Below, piece by piece: positions 62,027 through 64,000 of a stretch of 64,000 nt of DNA. The DNA lies in NCBI GenBank assembly GCA_018697195.1, contig CM031879.1, positions 21,438,494 through 21,502,493 of the forward strand, in the 5' to 3' direction. Made by a program: the position numbers and the translations under genes. The first letter of the stretch is position 1. The number at the start of each line of letters is the position of its first letter. The stretch is from Certhia americana. Taxonomy: Eukaryota; Chordata; Aves; Passeriformes; Certhiidae. A model generated the notes under the pieces. The model searched no databases and was not told the DNA's origin. It saw only the letters and a program-made list of their open reading frames with translations.

Positions 62027-62253
62027 CTCCTTGTGAAGACAGAGCTGTCACATCTGAACTGACACGTCCAGTGCTGGAGTCGCCTCTTCAGAGAAGGATT
62101 CTCTGCACACTTCCTGAGAAAGCTGTCCTGCTGCCTGGCGGAAATGCAAAAGGCCACATTGCCAACCACAAGAGACAAGCTGTAGCAGACAGAGGCTGCC
62201 CTAAGCATCAGGTCTTTGTCCCTGTCCATTTCATATCTCATTTCTATTAAGGT
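62027..62253 (-). CDS. Internal coding exon (227 bp) of an unidentified minus-strand gene
   Basis: Bounded on the minus strand by an acceptor, tgccttcctttgactgtcatgcag, ending at 62254 and a strong donor, aaggag|GTGAGG, at 62026. It starts in phase 0 and is open for 75 codons plus two nucleotides. GC content (about half) is well above the flanks. The translation begins TLIEMRYEMDRDKDLMLRA and contains ASVCYSLSLVVGNVAFC, followed by a basic, Cys-containing segment (KRRLQHWTCQFRCDSSVF). The predicted structure would be largely helical, with no transmembrane-length segment and no recognised motif. Earlier exons were not found up to 64000, so the gene extends off the right edge or has exons I could not detect. 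A pseudogene is less likely because frame, splice sites and phase agree. Confidence 0.55.
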
Positions 62254-63399
62254 CTGCATGACAGTCAAAGGAAGGCACTCATTAAAGAAAGAAAACAAAA
62301 AAAAAACCCCAAAAAAGCCAAAACTGAATAAACACAAAACCCAAATAGGACTTTTGTTTTATACTACAATAATAAACCAAGATCCCTTTTAGACTATACC
62401 TGTCACAAAATCCTCTGGCTTTTCCTGTGAACTTACTGCTTCTTAGCCAACTTTCTCATTAATTAAGTCAAAGTAAGTAAGAAGTATAAGAATATAACTT
62501 CTCAGCTACAAAAGAAGGTTAAACATCCCATTGTGACCTTTGACAAAACAATCACACTGAAATATTTTCAGGATGAGCATTGTGCTTTTTTTCTATAAAT
62601 TACTAGTGCTTGCCAGAAAAAAGTAATTTATTTCTTGGTTTGAAAATACATTGTCCCCAGAGGTCCAGATATAATGGAAAAACATGAATTTGGGGAATGT
62701 GCTTTTTATGTGGATGTTTATTCTCAATAACTTTGCCTTGTGATCCTTTGTGTGAGACAATGTGGCTCAGCAAGAGCTCATAAGTGATCAAGAGTACTTA
62801 ATTACATGAAGCCAGACATGCAAAGATAAACTGAAGCAAGCAAAAAGATGTATTAAGAACAGCAATCAAGATCTGTGATTTGTATTTGACTTGATTATGA
62901 CAGCTGAATGTTTCGGAACTAAGTTTTTTTTAATTTCAAATGAAGCAAGTAAACACTTTTGTTGACTTGCTAAAAAGTCTGTGAAATCCAGAAACCATAT
63001 TCATGTGGCATAAATCAGGATGATATCTTGGTTAAAGATGAAATCTTCATTTTCTTACTTCTAAGGAATCTTACACATCATGAATAATTATATTTCACAC
63101 TTGTGTTAAATTGATCCATGTATCTCCCAAATTTACATAGGATTGAAGTTATTTTAGTGTCAAATGGAAAAAAATTGATTACATTAATTCAAAAGACCCC
63201 ACAACTGGGAAGTTTCAAATGTGGTCCACATCTGTGGTCCTTTATGTATGCTTTCAATGAATATGTGTTGAAAGTAGAAGGGAGTGGGGAATGACTCATT
63301 TCTGTTCATGAGCTGAAAAGAAGAGAAATTTTTTCATGCTCAGGACTGCTTTGAGTATTTCCAGATATGATTATTTAATGAATTTGTGGCCAACGAGTG
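62254..63399. other. Probable intron or upstream region of the right-end gene
   Basis: An A-rich run on the plus strand at 62285-62325 lies just beyond the acceptor of the 227-bp exon. Minus-strand open frames such as 62603-62791 lack an adequate acceptor-donor pair. Nothing else was recognised. Confidence 0.45.
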
Positions 63400-63665
63400 T
63401 CAACATATGTATTACAAAGGATGGCATTGTTAAGCCACTTGTGTATTAATGCCTGAAAAAAATGGCTTGTGATTAAAGGTGGATGGCTTTAATGGAGGGA
63501 GCTGAGTAAGACAATTGCAGCTAGCCAGCAGTTTAATCAATTAACCAGATTTCTTAAAATACCCTGACCTTTTTATCTTCCTTTTAATTGGGAAGATAAT
63601 CCTCTGATATAAGAAACCTAATTGGTTGTGCTATGCATTTGAGCCTAGGCTTACAAGGGCTTTAC
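63400..63665. promoter_or_regulatory. Candidate conserved noncoding element (homeodomain-site cluster)
   Basis: A repeat-free block with several TAAT/ATTA cores: TTTAATCAATTAACC (63532-63546), TTTTAATTGGGAAG and AGATAATCC (63582-63602), and CTAATTGG (about 63618-63625). Such clusters are typical of homeobox-bound developmental enhancers in gene-poor bird DNA. AT-rich DNA yields some of these by chance, and conservation was not tested. Confidence 0.3.
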
Positions 63666-64000
63666 AACCACTTTTTTAAAGACAGAAATACATTGGAATT
63701 TGATTTTTATGTTTGGCTTAGCACCCGGAAGATCTTTCTGTGTAACTACAAGAAAACATATGTCGCATGATTGCATTGCATCAGTTCAGAATTTTTTCAG
63801 TCTTTGCACATTCTTCATTCAGGCCCCAGTGTCACTCATTCAACTGTCTTGTACAATCACCTATTTGGATTTCTTGCACTGCACTCTAAAATTAATGAAC
63901 TCAAAAGAACTTTTTGAAAATGTTATTTAATATGTAGTACAAAAATACCAACAGGCTGAGACAACTACCATGTAGAACTTTTCTGAAACTGATGACACCA
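63666..64000. other. AT-rich unique DNA to the window edge
   Basis: The 76-codon plus-strand frame at 63700-63930 has no splice or start support. Nothing else was recognised. Confidence 0.5.

Noticed and set aside
1..64000. CRISPR arrays, operons, prophage or other bacterial systems
   Set aside because: No regularly spaced repeats, ribosome-binding sites or tightly packed genes. The CR1 elements identify vertebrate (avian) DNA.

Overview
The window looks like AT-rich, gene-poor DNA from a bird. The main evidence is repeated fragments of CR1 LINEs, the dominant avian retrotransposon: several carry the avian CR1 3' end (a 'gatgatctt...ttccaacct...attctatgat' style tail), and two carry decayed ORF2 sequence. 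Long terminal repeat (LTR) fragments resemble avian endogenous retrovirus families. Some of these look passerine-like, but that is recalled from the appearance of the families, not from a search. No bacterial or viral gene organisation is present, and most open frames of 60-120 codons are chance.

Layout. 1-5.5 kb: unique AT-rich DNA with one very old amniote repeat relic (~2.40 kb) and a CpG-retaining block (~3.5 kb). 5.54-7.84 kb: a decayed CR1 with its reverse transcriptase region interrupted by about 0.45 kb of non-CR1 DNA. 7.8-20.2 kb: unique DNA with microsatellites, a decayed coding-like tract on the minus strand (15.55-16.39 kb) and a promoter-like TATA/initiator/splice-donor arrangement (17.17-17.23 kb). 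20.23-21.12 kb: a CR1 with a large internal deletion. 22.6-22.9 kb: an LTR-element fragment. 24.1 kb: an 18-bp T-rich minisatellite. 24.78-25.20 kb: a CR1 3' end. 29.6-30.65 kb: a GC-richer degenerate repeat whose second copy (36.0-37.3 kb) is split by a nearly complete solo LTR. 31.2 kb: a minus-strand CR1 3' end. 32.2 kb: a minus-strand coding-like frame. 33.96-34.3 kb: an ancient CR1/L3-like reverse transcriptase relic. 38.9-39.6 kb: another LTR fragment. 39.6-55 kb: almost featureless. 55.2-55.6 and 60.2-60.5 kb: two more CR1 3' ends. 56.8-57.1 and 63.4-63.7 kb: enhancer-like blocks.

The best candidate for a real gene is at the right end on the minus strand. A 227-bp exon (62253-62027) with strong splice sites joins in phase to a terminal exon (61739-61574), followed by a stop codon and an AATAAA signal. 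I do not recognise the protein, and its upstream exons must lie mostly or wholly beyond the window. Everything else reads as intergenic or intronic DNA shaped by retrotransposon insertion and decay. I found no convincing undescribed multi-gene system.
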